Assembly: GCA_005881295.1 (NCBI GenBank)
Contig: VBHS01000320.1
Span: 1-5,855, forward strand
Source of the DNA: Chloroflexota bacterium
GTDB lineage: Bacteria; Chloroflexota; Ktedonobacteria; Ktedonobacterales; Ktedonobacteraceae
Reading direction: 5' to 3'
DNA length: 5,855 nucleotides
In this document: piece by piece, positions 5,662 to 5,855 of the stretch
Layout: each line of letters starts with the position of its first letter
Position numbering within the stretch: position 1 is the first letter of the stretch
Program-made: the position numbers and the translations under genes
Notes under the pieces: generated by a model
What the model was told of the DNA's origin: nothing
Database searches by the model: none
Seen by the model: only the letters and a program-made list of their open reading frames with translations

Positions 5662-5800
5662 GTAGGTGCCGATTTATCGGCTACGATGCCCGCCAGCCCG
5701 CTCTCCTAGCCGATAAATCGGCATGTGCGCGATAAATCGGCACCTACGAAATGGCCGATCTTGTTCGTTAAATTTCATCATCGGCGCCTACGGAAATGCC
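5662..5800. repeat. Cluster of four related CCGATTTATCGG-cored palindromic units
   Basis: GTAGGTGCCGATTTATCG (5662-5679) is an exact inverted match to 5730-5747. A third copy, AGCCGATAAATCGGCA (5708-5723), exactly matches the reverse complement of 5667-5682. A degenerate fourth, ATCGGCGCCTACGGAAATGCC-like (5780-5800), repeats 5736-5756 in direct orientation with one substitution and two single-base indels. The core itself is nearly palindromic, so each unit can fold alone or with its partners. This arrangement is typical of REP- or MITE-like intergenic elements; no coding capacity is visible. Confidence 0.7.
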
Positions 5801-5855
5801 ATCGCCCGGTCGGCGCGTGAGCGAGCCACAAGCGCACCGGTGAAGGCGAGGAGCG
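5801..5855. other. GC-rich window edge, possible repeat or gene end
   Basis: The last 55 bases are GC-rich and differ from the AT-rich repeats beside them. On the minus strand all three frames enter from outside and stop soon; one reads as a plausible tail ending ARSRADRAMAFP at a TAG in 5788-5790. Too short to call a gene; it may equally be part of the repeat cluster. Confidence 0.2.

Noticed and set aside
5524..5800. CRISPR array
   Set aside because: Repeat units are palindromic, in both orientations, irregularly spaced and diverged, with no regular spacers and no cas genes.

Overview
The window looks like chromosomal DNA from a Chloroflexota bacterium, most likely class Ktedonobacteria. 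This is inferred from the large MalT-like LuxR regulator, whose HTH ending (VKGHNRKIFGKLQVERRTEAVARARELGLL-like, residues 852-881) and TPR-domain wording match the style of the many paralogues in Ktedonobacter-type genomes. The small hypothetical proteins and the scattered intergenic palindromes fit the same lineage. No species can be named from the sequence.

Layout: all five credible genes lie on the minus strand, so transcription runs from high to low coordinates. From upstream to downstream they are: an 881-aa LAL/MalT-type ATP-dependent regulator (2598-5243); a DUF4870-type membrane protein with a Tyr/Gln-rich tail (1856-2401); a small two-helix membrane protein with a Tyr-rich tail (1464-1802); a 91-aa soluble hypothetical protein (1159-1434); and a zinc-independent medium-chain dehydrogenase/quinone-oxidoreductase-like enzyme (132-1115). 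The last four are 53, 29 and 43 bp apart with no visible terminator between them, so they probably form one transcription unit. The regulator has its own sigma70-like promoter (TTGACT-N17-TATGAT, 5406-5434) with a tandem 9-bp repeat just upstream, and a leader of about 156 nt.

Non-coding DNA: 2402-2597, between the regulator and the four-gene set, holds a perfect 16-bp palindrome, two direct-repeat pairs and a weak promoter candidate, so it is the obvious place for control of the downstream genes. The last ~335 bp (5521-5855) contain no complete gene but are packed with inverted repeats: a 15-bp perfect stem, a long imperfect AT-rich hairpin, and four related copies of a CCGATTTATCGG-cored element. 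These look like dispersed intergenic palindromic elements. Positions 1-131 hold nothing recognisable.

How it may work (inference): the regulator senses an unknown signal through its STAND ATPase and TPR modules and could control the neighbouring envelope/redox cassette. Nothing in the sequence identifies the signal, and no defence system, CRISPR array, RNA gene, transposase or phage gene was found.
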